Source: Nocardioides pini
GTDB lineage: Bacteria; Actinomycetota; Actinomycetes; Propionibacteriales; Nocardioidaceae
Reading direction: 5' to 3'
NCBI RefSeq assembly: GCF_026712185.1
Contig: NZ_JAPPUX010000005.1
Span: forward strand, 236,262-300,261
Length of the DNA: 64,000 bases
The position numbers were made by a program, and so were the translations under genes. The notes below the pieces were generated by a model. The model worked only from the letters and a program-made list of their open reading frames with translations, did no database searches and was not told the DNA's origin. Positions 27,052-36,365 of this stretch are shown piece after piece. Each line of letters begins with the position of its first letter. Position 1 is the stretch's first letter.

Positions 27052-28038
27052 ATGCACAGGCTCGTGGAAGGACTCCGCCTCGGAGACCGCTACGTCCTGC
27101 AGGACCGCATCGCCTCCGGCGGCATGGCCGACGTGTGGCGGGGCCTCGACGACGTGCTCAAGCGCGAGGTCGCGGTCAAGGTCATGCGTGCCGACCCCGA
27201 CAACGAGCAGATCTTCGCGGAGCGGTTCCGCGACGAGGCGCTCCACTCGGCGGCGCTCCTGCACGCCAACATCACCACCGTCTTCGACTACGGCGAGGAC
27301 GACCACCTCACCTACCTCGTGATGGAGCTCGTCCAGGGCCTGCCCCTGTCGGCGATCATCCGCGAGCAGGGCGCGATGCAGCCCGAGCCCGTCCGCTCGA
27401 TCCTCGGACAGGCCGCGCTCGCCCTCGGCACCGCCCACGAGGCCGGCGTCGTCCACCGTGACGTGAAGCCCGCCAACATCCTCGTCCGCGAGGACGGGCT
27501 GGTGAAGCTGACCGACTTCGGCATCGCCCGCGCGATCGACACCATCGGCCACACCCGGGTCGGCGAGATGCTCGGCACCCCCAACTACATCAGCCCGGAG
27601 CAGGCCATCGGGCAGCCCGCCACCGGTGCCAGCGACCTCTACGCCCTCGGCGTCGTCGCCCACGAGATGCTCACCGGCAAGCGGCCCTTCGACCGCGGCA
27701 CCCCGATCGCGACGGCGATGTGCCACGTCAACGAGCCCCCGCCGCCGCTGGGCGACGACGTGCCCGAGGACCTGCGCGAGGTCGTCGCGAGCCTGCTCGA
27801 GAAGGACCCCGAGGCCCGACCCGAGAACGCCCTGTCCGTCGCCGTGATGCTGGGCGTCGCCCCGGCCGAGCTCGCCGACCTCGACGTCGACCTCGCCTCC
27901 GGCGTGCCCAGCGGCTACGTCGTCCTGCCGGTCACGCCCCTGACGCCCTCGACGCCGCTGGAGGCCGTCAAGCCGCCCGACCGCGCGCCGGCCGACATCC
28001 CGACCATGGCGGCCGCGCCCGAGGAGCTCCTCGACTGA
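27052..28038 (+). CDS. soluble serine/threonine protein kinase
   Basis: A 328-residue Hanks-type kinase. It has the glycine loop (DRIASGGMADVW), Lys in EVAVKV, the catalytic loop HRDVKPANIL, DFGIA and GTPNYISPEQA, all in order and intact. After the kinase domain (about residues 10-270) the tail is Pro-rich, with no transmembrane helix and no PASTA or other sensor domain. It is therefore a cytoplasmic kinase, unlike the receptor kinase PknB. ATG 27052 has GAAGTGGGG upstream; GTG 27007 would add 15 residues. Confidence 0.9.
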   Translation: MHRLVEGLRLGDRYVLQDRIASGGMADVWRGLDDVLKREVAVKVMRADPDNEQIFAERFRDEALHSAALLHANITTVFDYGEDDHLTYLVMELVQGLPLSAIIREQGAMQPEPVRSILGQAALALGTAHEAGVVHRDVKPANILVREDGLVKLTDFGIARAIDTIGHTRVGEMLGTPNYISPEQAIGQPATGASDLYALGVVAHEMLTGKRPFDRGTPIATAMCHVNEPPPPLGDDVPEDLREVVASLLEKDPEARPENALSVAVMLGVAPAELADLDVDLASGVPSGYVVLPVTPLTPSTPLEAVKPPDRAPADIPTMAAAPEELLD

Positions 28039-28085
28039 GGACCCCCCGGGGGCTCTCGTCTGGGTGGCCGAGGTGAGTGCTCGGG

Positions 28086-28769
28086 TCAGCGCCTCGTCGC
28101 CGCGTCGAGCAGCCCGGCCAGGGCAGCCGGCTGGGTGAACATCGGCCAGTGCCCGGACTCGATGTCGACGAGCTGCAGCGCCGTGGCGTCGGCCAGCTCG
28201 GGCACGTCGCCGGAGTCGATCCAATCCTGCGCCTGGGCGGGGCTGAACTCCGGGCACACCAGCGTGAGCGGCACGCCGTGGCGGCGGTCGTCGGTCCACG
28301 TGACGGTGCCCTTGGTGACGCCGACGGGCACCGGGTGGGTGGACGCGGCCACCTCCGCCTTGAGCTCGGGCGACATGTCGTCGGAGTCCGGCCCGGCGAA
28401 CGGCTCCCAGCCCGGGAAGGGCACGGCCTCGCCGTCGGCCTCGAAGAAGTCGGCGTAGGCGTTGCCGCCGGTGGTCGGGAAGCCGCCGATCAGCACCACC
28501 CCGGTCACGGCGTCCGGGCGCCGGTCGGCCGCGACCCACGCGAGCGTCGAGGCGGCGGAGTGGCCCACGACGAGCGGCGACCCGTCGGCCGCGTCGACCG
28601 CGGCGACGACTGCGTCCGCCTGGTCGTCGTACGACGCGGAGGCGGCGCCGTCGCCCTGGCCGGGCAGCGTCACCGGGATGCCCCGGTGGCCGAGCCGCTC
28701 GAGCTCGGGCACCACGTCGTCCCAGGCCGAGCCGTCGAGCCAGAGTCCGGCGATGAGCACGATGTCCAT
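28086..28769 (-). CDS. alpha/beta-fold hydrolase
   Basis: A 227-residue hydrolase of the EstC/salicylate-esterase-like type. An oxyanion region IAGLWLDGSAW is near the N-terminus, the nucleophile is in VVGHSAAS and the His in ESGHWPMF. It probably acts on a small ester or amide. GAGGAG lies 6 nt before the ATG. It is divergent from a WYL-type regulator 96 bp away, which probably controls it. Confidence 0.87.
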   Translation of the reverse strand: MDIVLIAGLWLDGSAWDDVVPELERLGHRGIPVTLPGQGDGAASASYDDQADAVVAAVDAADGSPLVVGHSAASTLAWVAADRRPDAVTGVVLIGGFPTTGGNAYADFFEADGEAVPFPGWEPFAGPDSDDMSPELKAEVAASTHPVPVGVTKGTVTWTDDRRHGVPLTLVCPEFSPAQAQDWIDSGDVPELADATALQLVDIESGHWPMFTQPAALAGLLDAATRR

Positions 28770-28865
28770 GAGTTCTCCTCGATCTCGGTGTCGTTCGACC
28801 CTCGCGGCCCACGTTAGGTGCCATTCCGGACGCTCCACGACCGGAACCGGTGCGACGATGGCGTG

Positions 28866-29819
28866 GTGAGCGAGATCAGTCCGACCGCGCGGGCCCTGCG
28901 GGCCCTGGACGTCATCCAGGCCCGGCCGGGCGTCACCGCCGCGGAGCTGGCCGAGCGCCTCGGCGTCACCGAGCGCGCCGCGCGGCGCTACGTCGCGATC
29001 CTGCGGGAGGCCGACATCCCGGTCGAGTCCACCCGCGGGCCGTACGGCGGCTACACGCTCGGGCGCGGCCTCCGCCTGCCGCCGCTCGTCTTCTCGGCGA
29101 CCGAGGCGCTCGGCCTGGTGATGGCGGCGCTCGACTCCCACCACGCCGTCGCCGACCCCGACGACCCGGTGGGCTCCGCGCTCGGCAAGATCCTCCGGGT
29201 GCTGCCGACCAACGTCGCGCGGCAGGCGGCGGCGGTGCGGGAGACGGCGCGCACCGTGCCCGAGCGCTCGTCCGTGCGGCCCGACCCGGAGGTCACGAGC
29301 GGCCTGGTCGCCGCGGTCGCGGCCCAGCAGCAGGTGCGCATCGGCTACCGCACGGCAGCCGGCAACGCGCGCACGTTCGAGGTCGACCCGTGGTCGGTGG
29401 TGGTGCGCTACGGCCGGTGGTACCTGCTGTGCCACTCGCACCACGCGGACGCCCTGCGCACCTTCCGCATCGACCGGATCACCGGGGTGGAGCAGCTCGC
29501 GGGCACCTTCGACGTGCCGGCCGACCTCGACCCCGCCGCCGCGCTCGAGGCCAACCTCGGCAAGGGATGGGAGCACGAGACCCACCTCGTCTTCGACGTC
29601 CCGCTGGCCGAGGCGCGCCCGTGGATCCGGCCCACGCTGGGCGACCTGCGCGAGCTCCCCGACGGCCGGTGCGAGCTGGTGGGCAGCACGAGCAACCCCG
29701 AGGCGTACGCCGGTGAGTGGCTCGCGCACGTGCCGCTCCCGTTCACGGTGGTGGGCGGCCCGGAGCTCCGGGCGGCGGTGGCGGTGGTGGCCGAGCGGCT
29801 GGCGCGGTCGGTCAGGTGA
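28866..29819 (+). CDS. YafY-type transcriptional regulator with WYL domain
   Basis: A 317-residue regulator. The N-terminal DeoR-like winged helix (VTAAELAERLGVTERAARRYVAIL) is followed by the GPYGGYTLGRG linker and a WYL ligand-sensing domain from about residue 145 (VRIGYRTAAGNARTFEVDPW, VVVRYGRWYLLCHSH). WYL proteins bind nucleic acids or small ligands and often control adjacent divergent genes. GTG 28866 is the start, with GACGAT 6 nt upstream. Confidence 0.87.
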   Translation: MSEISPTARALRALDVIQARPGVTAAELAERLGVTERAARRYVAILREADIPVESTRGPYGGYTLGRGLRLPPLVFSATEALGLVMAALDSHHAVADPDDPVGSALGKILRVLPTNVARQAAAVRETARTVPERSSVRPDPEVTSGLVAAVAAQQQVRIGYRTAAGNARTFEVDPWSVVVRYGRWYLLCHSHHADALRTFRIDRITGVEQLAGTFDVPADLDPAAALEANLGKGWEHETHLVFDVPLAEARPWIRPTLGDLRELPDGRCELVGSTSNPEAYAGEWLAHVPLPFTVVGGPELRAAVAVVAERLARSVR

Positions 29820-29867
29820 GTCGAGTGCGCGACCCCGCGGCGACCACTACCGCGTGCGCACTCGACC

Positions 29868-30494
29868 TCAGCGACTGACCGCGACCTCCTTGCCGAGCGT
29901 CCAGCCCGGCGAGATCGGCAGGTAGTCGCCGCTCCAGAACTTGCCCGGGTCGTACCAGGTCGCCCGCCGGTCGTCGCGCAGGATGCCCATCTCGATGTAG
30001 CAGCTGGCCACGATCTCGGCGCAGAACGCCGCCTCGGGCGTGACGCGCTGACCACGCTTGCGCCGCGGGACGTAGGCGTCGCGCCCCCGCAGCCAGCGGG
30101 CGCCCAGCCGGGTCAGGCTCGGGAACGAGACCCCGTCGAGCCGCGCGACCGTGCGCAGCATCCCGTCCTCCTCGGCCTGGCCGATCTGCGGGTCGAGCTG
30201 GCGGACCCAGGCGTCCTGGTCGTACTCGCCCTGCCACCGCCCGACGGCCTCGCGCAGGTCGTGCAGCTGCACGCCGCGGTGGTGGGCGCCGGTCCACATG
30301 TCCACCTGCTTCTTGCCGAGCTCGGCGTGGAAGATCAGCGGCGGCAGGTCGTCGACGACGACCGCCATCCCGACGTGGTTGACGGGCGAGTTGGTGACCG
30401 CGCGGATCGCCCGGTCCGGCGCCCGGCGACCGCGGAACAACCAGATGTCGCCGCTGCGAGTGAGGTCCACCGCCTGGTCGAGGCTCAGGGTCAT
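29868..30494 (-). CDS. permuted papain-like (YiiX/NlpC-P60-type) enzyme
   Basis: A 208-residue protein. The His comes first (His40 in SPVNHVGMAVVV) and the Cys late (Cys158 in AFCAEIVASCY), the order of circularly permuted NlpC/P60 enzymes such as YiiX/YaeF. SGDIWLFRG at the N-terminus fits that fold. It is probably an amidase or thioesterase acting on lipids or peptides. No signal peptide is present, so it is presumably cytoplasmic. ATG 30494 has CAGACT 6 nt upstream. Confidence 0.72.
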   Translation of the reverse strand: MTLSLDQAVDLTRSGDIWLFRGRRAPDRAIRAVTNSPVNHVGMAVVVDDLPPLIFHAELGKKQVDMWTGAHHRGVQLHDLREAVGRWQGEYDQDAWVRQLDPQIGQAEEDGMLRTVARLDGVSFPSLTRLGARWLRGRDAYVPRRKRGQRVTPEAAFCAEIVASCYIEMGILRDDRRATWYDPGKFWSGDYLPISPGWTLGKEVAVSR

Positions 30495-30525
30495 GCGCGC
30501 AGTCTGCACGATCCGCCCGCCCGGC

Positions 30526-30531
30526 TAGGCT
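30526..30531 (+). promoter_or_regulatory. -10 element, leaderless small gene
   Basis: TAGGCT lies 6 nt before ATG 30538. Confidence 0.5.
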
Positions 30532-30537
30532 CGGGCC

Positions 30538-30729
30538 ATGCGCGTGTGGAAGTGGATCGGACTCGCCGGGATCCTGGCCGGCGTGGCCACCGGCGCCGCC
30601 GTCGCCCGCGACGAGCGGGTGCGCCGCCACTACGAGCCGTCGGAGGTCCGCGACCGCCTCCACGCCCGGCACGACGAGGCCGTCGCCCGCGAGGCCGCTG
30701 AGATGACCCGGGCGCCCCAGGACTCCTGA
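30538..30729 (+). CDS. short membrane-anchored protein of unknown function
   Basis: A 63-residue protein with one N-terminal helix (WIGLAGILAGVATGAAVA) and a charged helical tail rich in Arg, Glu and His. No family is recognised. The start fits the leaderless spacing. Confidence 0.6.
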   Translation: MRVWKWIGLAGILAGVATGAAVARDERVRRHYEPSEVRDRLHARHDEAVAREAAEMTRAPQDS

Positions 30730-30766
30730 CGCGCGCTCGCCTCGCGTCGTGCGTACGCCGGCGGGC

Positions 30767-31369
30767 TCAGGCGCCGAGCGCGAGGCGTCCGGCGATCGCC
30801 AGCATCACCAGGCCGACGAGCACGTCGAGCACCTGCCACGCACGGGGGCTGGCCAGGCGCGGGGCGACCAGCCGGGCGCCGTACCCGAGGCCGGCGAACC
30901 ACGCGATGCTCGCCACGCACGCACCGAGCGCGAACCACCACCGCCCCGGCGTCCCGTGGGTCCCGGCGATCGACCCGAGCAGGAGCACGGTGTCGAGGTA
31001 GACGTGCGGGTTGAGCCAGGTCAGGGCGACCGCGCGAGCGGCCACCCCGCGCCGCGCCTCGACCGCTCCGCCCTCAGCGTCGAGCGCCTGCGGGCGTCGG
31101 GCGCGCAGCAGCGACAGCACTCCGTAGACCGTCAGGAACGCGACGCCGAGCCAGCGGACGACCTCGACCGCCCAGGGCGCGCGGTCGACGAGGACGCCGA
31201 TGCCGGCGACGCCGGCCAGGATCAGCACGACGTCGGACAGCGCACAGATCGCGACGACCAGCCCGACGTGGCTGCGCCGCAGGCCCTGCCTGAGCACGAA
31301 CGCGTTCTGGGCGCCGATCGCCACGATCAGGGAGAGGCCGGTGAGCAGCCCCGCGACGACGTCTCCCAC
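30767..31369 (-). CDS. LysE/ArgO-family amino acid exporter
   Basis: A 200-residue, six-helix LysE-type exporter with the family N-terminus GLSLIVAIGAQNAFVLRQGL and ALTWLNPHVYLDTVLLLGS, closest in pattern to arginine exporter ArgO and lysine exporter LysE. It would expel basic amino acids from the cytoplasm. GTG 31369 follows TAGGTT by 7 nt; a TTG at 31378 is rejected because it lies inside that promoter. No LysG regulator is adjacent. Confidence 0.85.
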   Translation of the reverse strand: MGDVVAGLLTGLSLIVAIGAQNAFVLRQGLRRSHVGLVVAICALSDVVLILAGVAGIGVLVDRAPWAVEVVRWLGVAFLTVYGVLSLLRARRPQALDAEGGAVEARRGVAARAVALTWLNPHVYLDTVLLLGSIAGTHGTPGRWWFALGACVASIAWFAGLGYGARLVAPRLASPRAWQVLDVLVGLVMLAIAGRLALGA

Positions 31370-31376
31370 GCGGGAC

Positions 31377-31382
31377 AACCTA
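31377..31382 (-). promoter_or_regulatory. -10 element, leaderless LysE-family gene
   Basis: TAGGTT on the minus strand lies 7 nt before GTG 31369. Confidence 0.5.
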
Positions 31383-31485
31383 GGCCCCCGGTCCCGACCC
31401 CGGGTCCACCCCTGACAGATGTCAGGGTCGGCTGCGGGTGTTATCCCATGGCAGTCCGTCGGAGGCCCCTGCCAGACTCCTCCTC

Positions 31486-32262
31486 ATGACTGAGCAGCCC
31501 ACGGGAGGGGCGCCGCAGGGCGTCGCGGCAAGCGCACACGACCTGGTGAAGGTCTACGGCACCGAGGAGGCCGAGGTCCGGGCCCTCGACGGGGTGACCG
31601 TCGACCTGATGAAGGGCGAGTTCACCGCCATCATGGGTCCGTCGGGTTCCGGCAAGTCCACGTTGATGCACTGCCTGGCGGCGCTCGACACCCCCACCTC
31701 GGGCGAGGCCGTCGTCGACGGCACGTCGCTCGGCAAGCTCAAGGACAAGGCGCTGACCAACCTGCGCCGCGACCGCATCGGCTTCGTCTTCCAGGCCTTC
31801 AACCTGGTGCCCACCCTGACGGCGAAGGAGAACATCCTCCTGCCGCTCGACCTGGCCGGGAAGAAGGCCGACCAGGGGTGGTTCGACCAGGTCATCGACG
31901 CCGTCGGCCTCCGGCCCCGACTGGGCCACCGCCCGAGCGAGATGTCGGGCGGCCAGCAGCAGCGGGTCGCCTGTGCGCGCGCCCTCGTCAGCCGGCCGTC
32001 GATCGTCTTCGCCGACGAGCCCACCGGCAACCTCGACTCCACCAGCTCCGCGGAGGTGCTGGGCTTCCTGCGCCGCAGCGTCGACGAGTTCGGCCAGACG
32101 GTCGTCATGGTCACCCACGACCCCGTCGCGGCCTCCTACAGCGACCGGGTCCTCTTCCTCGCCGACGGAAAGGTCGTCGACGAGCTGCGCCGTCCCGACC
32201 GTGACGCGATCCTCGAGCGGATGGGCGCCCTGTCCGACGCCGCTGCGCGCAAGGCGGGCTGA
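31486..32262 (+). CDS. ABC transporter ATP-binding protein (MacB/LolD type)
   Basis: A 258-residue ATPase with Walker A GPSGSGKST, Q-loop FVFQAFNLVP, signature MSGGQQQRVACARAL, Walker B IVFADEPTGNLDS and H-loop VMVTHD. Together with the FtsX-type permease immediately downstream (3 nt) it forms a MacB-like type VII ABC system, which uses mechanotransmission rather than classical transport. ATG 31486 has CAGACT 7 nt upstream. Confidence 0.93.
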   Translation: MTEQPTGGAPQGVAASAHDLVKVYGTEEAEVRALDGVTVDLMKGEFTAIMGPSGSGKSTLMHCLAALDTPTSGEAVVDGTSLGKLKDKALTNLRRDRIGFVFQAFNLVPTLTAKENILLPLDLAGKKADQGWFDQVIDAVGLRPRLGHRPSEMSGGQQQRVACARALVSRPSIVFADEPTGNLDSTSSAEVLGFLRRSVDEFGQTVVMVTHDPVAASYSDRVLFLADGKVVDELRRPDRDAILERMGALSDAAARKAG

Positions 32263-32265
32263 GCG

Positions 32266-34809
32266 GTGCTCCGACTCACCTGGCGCAACCTGGTGGCCCG
32301 CAAGGTCCGCCTGGTGATGAGCACGCTCGCCATCGTGCTCGGCATCGGCTTCCTCGCCGGCGTCCTGACCTTCAGCCACGGCCTCGGGTCGACCTTCGAC
32401 AACATCATCGAGGGGTCCACGTCCGACGCCCTCGTGCGCACCGAGGGCGAGGTGTCGTTCCAGGCCTCCGGCGCCGGCACGACCAAGCTGGTGAAGCCGG
32501 CGGTCGTCGAGCGGCTCGCCGAGCTCCCCGAGGTGGCCGCGGCCGACGGCTCGGTCGACGGCGTGGGCGCCTACCTCCTCGGCGAGGACGGCAAGCTCGT
32601 CGGCGGCACGGGCGCCCCCACGCTGGTGTTCAACTACTACGACAGCGTCAACGTCGCCGGTGACCCGATCCTGCTCCTGGAGTCGGGCGAGTGGCCCGAC
32701 GAGCCGGGCCAGATCAACCTCGACGTCTCGTCCGCCGAGCGCGGCGGCTACGAGCTGGGCGACGAGGTCACCCTCCTGCTGCCGGTCGGCGAGCTGCGGC
32801 AGACGTTCGAGCTCGTCGGCACGTCCAACTTCAACGGCGGCGGCACCGCGGGCGCCACGCTCGCGCTGCTCGAGACCAGCCAGGCGCAGGACGTCTTCCT
32901 CGACGGACAGGACGCCTACACGACCGTGTCCCTCACGGCCGCCGAGGGAGTCAGCCAGACCGAGCTCGCCGACGCCGCCAAGACCGTCCTGCCCGACGGC
33001 TTCACCGCCGTCACGGGCCAGGAGGTCATCGACGAGTCCGACGAGCAGATCGGCCAGTTCCTCGACGTCATCGGCTACTTCCTGATCGCCTTCGCGGTGA
33101 TCGCGATCGTCGTGGGCGCCTTCATCATCTTCAACACCTTCTCGATCCTCGTCTCGCAGCGCGTGCGCGAGTCGGCGCTGCTGCGCGCCCTCGGAGCGAG
33201 CCGTCGCCAGGTGACCCGCTCCGTCCTCATCGAGGCGTTCCTGATGGCGCTGCTGGGCTCGACCCTCGGGCTCCTCGTCGGGCTCGGCCTGTCGCGCGGC
33301 CTCGCCGCCGTGTTCCGCTCGCAGGGGCTCGACATCGCCGGCGACGTCCTGGTGCTGACGCCCACCACGATCATCGCCGCCTACGTCGTCGGCATCTCCG
33401 TCACGATGGTTGCGGCCTTCGTGCCGGCCCGACGCGCCGCCAAGGTGCCGCCGGTCGCCGCCCTGCGTGACGACCTGACGGTGCAGGAGAAGGCGCTCGG
33501 CCGTCGCCGGCTCGTACTCGGCACGATCGCGCTGCTGGTCGGTGCGGCACTGATGGGCGCCGGCCTGGTCGGCGCGCCCGGGGCGGACCCGGCGTGGATC
33601 GGTGCCGGCGCGGTCATCTGGGTCATCACCGTCGCCGTCATGGCGCCGGTGCTCGGGCGTCCGGTCCTGGTGGCGTCGCGGGCCGTGTTCGCCAAGCTCT
33701 TCGGCACCACCGGCAAGCTCGCCGGCGAGAACGCGCTCCGCAACCCGCGGCGCACGGGCGCCACGGCCTCGGCGCTGATGATCGGCCTGGCCGTGGTCTC
33801 GGCGGTCGGCGTGCTCGCGTCCTCGCTGAGCGCGACGAACGACGAGCTCGTCGACCGCGAGTTCCGCAGCGACTTCCTCGTGCAGTCGCCGAGCTTCCAG
33901 GGCTTCCCGACCAAGGTGGGCGACGAGATGGCCGAGGTCGACGGCGTCGGCACGGTCTCGCGGATGCAGGGCTCCGTGGCGCTGGTCAAGCAGGACCAGA
34001 CCTTCGTGGCGGGCGTCGACGACGCGTTCGCCGACATCTACGAGCTCGACATGCGACGCGGCACGCAGCAGATGACGGGCGACCAGGCCATCCTCAGCGA
34101 GTCGACGGCCGGTGACCTCGACGCCGACGTCGGCACGACGCTGCCGGTGGCGTTCCCCGGCGGGCAGACCGTCGACCTGGAGGTCGTCGGCATCTTCGAG
34201 GACACCCCGATCACCAGCGGCGTCACGCTGCCGATCAGCGTGCTGGAGGACGCCGGCCTACGCCGCAACGACAGCACGCTGAGCATCAACGTCGCCGAGG
34301 GCGCCGACGTCGACGAGGTGCACGACGCGCTCGACGAGGTGGTCGAGGACCTGCCGATCGTGACCGTGCAGGACAAGGAGGGCTTCTCCGAGCTGATCAA
34401 GCAGCAGGTCAACCAGCTGCTGTTCCTGATCTACGGCCTGCTGGCGCTGGCGGTGATCATCGCGGTCATCGGCATCGTCAACACCCTCGGCCTCAGCGTG
34501 ATCGAGCGGACCCGCGAGGTGGGCCTGCTGCGGGCGGTCGGGCTCTCGCGGCGACGCCTGCGCCGGATGATCATGCTGGAGTCGATCGCCATCGCGGTGC
34601 TGGGCGCGGTCCTCGGACTGGCCGTCGGACTCCTCATCGGGATCGCGCTGCGCCAGTCGTTGTCGGAGGACCTCACCGTGCTGTCGCTACCCCTCGGCTC
34701 GCTGGTGGTGTTCCTCGTCATCGCCGTCGTCTTCGGCGTCCTGGCCGCCATCGTCCCGGCGGTACGCGCCTCGCGGATGAAGGTGCTCGACGCGATCGCC
34801 ACGGAGTAG
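32266..34809 (+). CDS. FtsX-like ABC permease
   Basis: An 847-residue permease with the architecture of a duplicated FtsX/MacB_PCD protein: TM1 near residue 15, a large extracytoplasmic domain (about 40-250), three helices near 260-400, then helices and a second extracytoplasmic domain (about 500-690) and three final helices. Conserved ends are VRESALLRALGASRRQV and TREVGLLRAVGLSRRRLRRM. Likely roles are export of peptides, lipoproteins or antimicrobials, or signalling. GTG 32266 starts 3 nt after the ATPase stop. Confidence 0.92.
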   Translation: MLRLTWRNLVARKVRLVMSTLAIVLGIGFLAGVLTFSHGLGSTFDNIIEGSTSDALVRTEGEVSFQASGAGTTKLVKPAVVERLAELPEVAAADGSVDGVGAYLLGEDGKLVGGTGAPTLVFNYYDSVNVAGDPILLLESGEWPDEPGQINLDVSSAERGGYELGDEVTLLLPVGELRQTFELVGTSNFNGGGTAGATLALLETSQAQDVFLDGQDAYTTVSLTAAEGVSQTELADAAKTVLPDGFTAVTGQEVIDESDEQIGQFLDVIGYFLIAFAVIAIVVGAFIIFNTFSILVSQRVRESALLRALGASRRQVTRSVLIEAFLMALLGSTLGLLVGLGLSRGLAAVFRSQGLDIAGDVLVLTPTTIIAAYVVGISVTMVAAFVPARRAAKVPPVAALRDDLTVQEKALGRRRLVLGTIALLVGAALMGAGLVGAPGADPAWIGAGAVIWVITVAVMAPVLGRPVLVASRAVFAKLFGTTGKLAGENALRNPRRTGATASALMIGLAVVSAVGVLASSLSATNDELVDREFRSDFLVQSPSFQGFPTKVGDEMAEVDGVGTVSRMQGSVALVKQDQTFVAGVDDAFADIYELDMRRGTQQMTGDQAILSESTAGDLDADVGTTLPVAFPGGQTVDLEVVGIFEDTPITSGVTLPISVLEDAGLRRNDSTLSINVAEGADVDEVHDALDEVVEDLPIVTVQDKEGFSELIKQQVNQLLFLIYGLLALAVIIAVIGIVNTLGLSVIERTREVGLLRAVGLSRRRLRRMIMLESIAIAVLGAVLGLAVGLLIGIALRQSLSEDLTVLSLPLGSLVVFLVIAVVFGVLAAIVPAVRASRMKVLDAIATE

Positions 34810-34817
34810 CCGCTCGT

Positions 34818-34833
34818 GGTGAGCCGGCTCACC
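34818..34833. promoter_or_regulatory. 16-bp perfect palindrome upstream of the peptide transporter
   Basis: GGTGAGCCGGCTCACC is a perfect palindrome directly after the permease stop and 52 bp before the POT start. It could be a dimeric regulator site or part of the terminator. Confidence 0.35.
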
Positions 34834-34841
34834 CCTCCGGA

Positions 34842-34865
34842 CCCCGGGTGCTGACACACCCGGGG
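34842..34865 (+). terminator. hairpin after the ABC operon
   Basis: A perfect 9-bp stem, CCCCGGGTG / CACCCGGGG, with a 6-nt loop lies between the FtsX permease and the POT gene. Confidence 0.5.
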
Positions 34866-34885
34866 GACGGTGGCACCGTGGAGAG

Positions 34886-36364
34886 GTGAGTGACACACGA
34901 CAGGACACGCAGGGCAGCGGCGCACCCAGCCGCTCCGACACGGGGTTCTTCGGCCAGCCCCGGGTGCTGGCCAACCTGTTCGGGGTGGAGCTGTGGGAGC
35001 GGTTCAGCTTCTACGGCATGCAGGGCATCCTGCTGCTCTACCTCTACTACTCCGCCGCAGACGGCGGCCTCGGCATCGACGAGGCCGTGGCGACCGGCAT
35101 CGTCGGGGCCTACGGCGGTGCGGTCTACCTCTCGACGATCCTGGGTGCGTGGCTCGCCGACCGGATGATCGGTCCCGAGCGGACCCTCTTCTACGCCGCC
35201 ATCTGCGTGATGGCGGGCCACGTCGCCCTGGCGGTGGTGCCGGACCTCGCCGGCGTCGGGCTCGGCCTGGTCCTGATCGCCCTCGGCTCCGGTGGCGTGA
35301 AGGCCAACGCGACCTCGCTGGTCGGGTCGCTCTACGACGAGCACGACCCGCGCCGCGACGCGGGCTTCTCGCTGTTCTACATGGGCATCAACATCGGCGC
35401 GCTGCTCGGCCCGCTCCTGACCGGCCTGCTGCAGAAGGAGGCCGGCTTCCACTGGGGCTTCGCCGCGGCCGCGGTCGGCATGGCGATCGGCCTCACGCAG
35501 TACGCCATCGGCCGGAAGAACCTGCCGGAGGAGACCCACCACGTCGCCAACCCGCTGCCGGCGGACCGGCGCGTGGCGTACGTCGTCGGGGCCGTCGTCG
35601 CGCTCGCCCTGGTCGGCGTGCTGGTGTGGCTCGAGGTGATCACCGCCGACCGGCTGGCCAACATCGTCATCGGCATCAGCCTGCTCGCGGCGATCGCCTA
35701 CTTCGCGCGGATCCTGACCGACAAGGACGTCCACGGCGCGGAGCGCAGCCGCATCTTCGCCTTCATCCCGCTGTTCGTCTGCAACGTCGTGTTCTGGTCG
35801 CTCTACCAGCAGCAGTTCACCGTCGTGACGCTCTACGCCGACAAGCGGCTCGACCGCGACCTGTTCGGCTGGGAGATGCCGATCCCGTGGGTCAACAGCA
35901 TCAACCCCGTGTTCATCATCGTCCTGGCCGGTGCCTTCGCCGCGCTGTGGACCAAGCTCGGCGACCGCCAGCCGATCACCCCGATCAAGTTCGGGGCCGG
36001 CACGGTGCTCATGGGCGTGGCGTTCTTCGCCTTCCTGCTGATGCCGCCCGGCGCGGACGCCGCCCCGCTGATCGGGCTGGTCGGCATCCTGCTCCTCTTC
36101 ACCGTGGCCGAGCTGCTCATCTCCCCGGTCGGCCTGAGCGCCACGACCAAGCTGGGGCCGAGGAAGTACCTGACGCAGATGGTCGCGCTCTACTTCCTCT
36201 CGATCGCGCTCGGCACGGCACTGGCCGGCACCTTGGCCGGCTACTACGACCCGAGCGACGAGGCGCCGTTCTTCATCTGGATCGGCCTCGCGTCGGTCGT
36301 CACCGGCGCCGTGGTGATGCTCGCGTCGAAGCCGATCCACCGACTCATGGCCGGCGTGGACTGA
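34886..36364 (+). CDS. POT-family proton-coupled peptide transporter
   Basis: A 492-residue protein of the PTR2/POT branch of the MFS with 12-14 helices. The N-terminal signature ELWERFSFYGMQ (ExxERFxYY-like) is followed by GAYGGAVYLSTILGAWLADR and the family FYMGINIGALLGPLLTGLL. It would import di- and tripeptides with protons. GTG 34886 has GGAGAG 3 nt upstream. The ZIP-like gene follows 1 nt after its stop. Confidence 0.92.
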   Translation: MSDTRQDTQGSGAPSRSDTGFFGQPRVLANLFGVELWERFSFYGMQGILLLYLYYSAADGGLGIDEAVATGIVGAYGGAVYLSTILGAWLADRMIGPERTLFYAAICVMAGHVALAVVPDLAGVGLGLVLIALGSGGVKANATSLVGSLYDEHDPRRDAGFSLFYMGINIGALLGPLLTGLLQKEAGFHWGFAAAAVGMAIGLTQYAIGRKNLPEETHHVANPLPADRRVAYVVGAVVALALVGVLVWLEVITADRLANIVIGISLLAAIAYFARILTDKDVHGAERSRIFAFIPLFVCNVVFWSLYQQQFTVVTLYADKRLDRDLFGWEMPIPWVNSINPVFIIVLAGAFAALWTKLGDRQPITPIKFGAGTVLMGVAFFAFLLMPPGADAAPLIGLVGILLLFTVAELLISPVGLSATTKLGPRKYLTQMVALYFLSIALGTALAGTLAGYYDPSDEAPFFIWIGLASVVTGAVVMLASKPIHRLMAGVD

Positions 36365-36365
36365 C

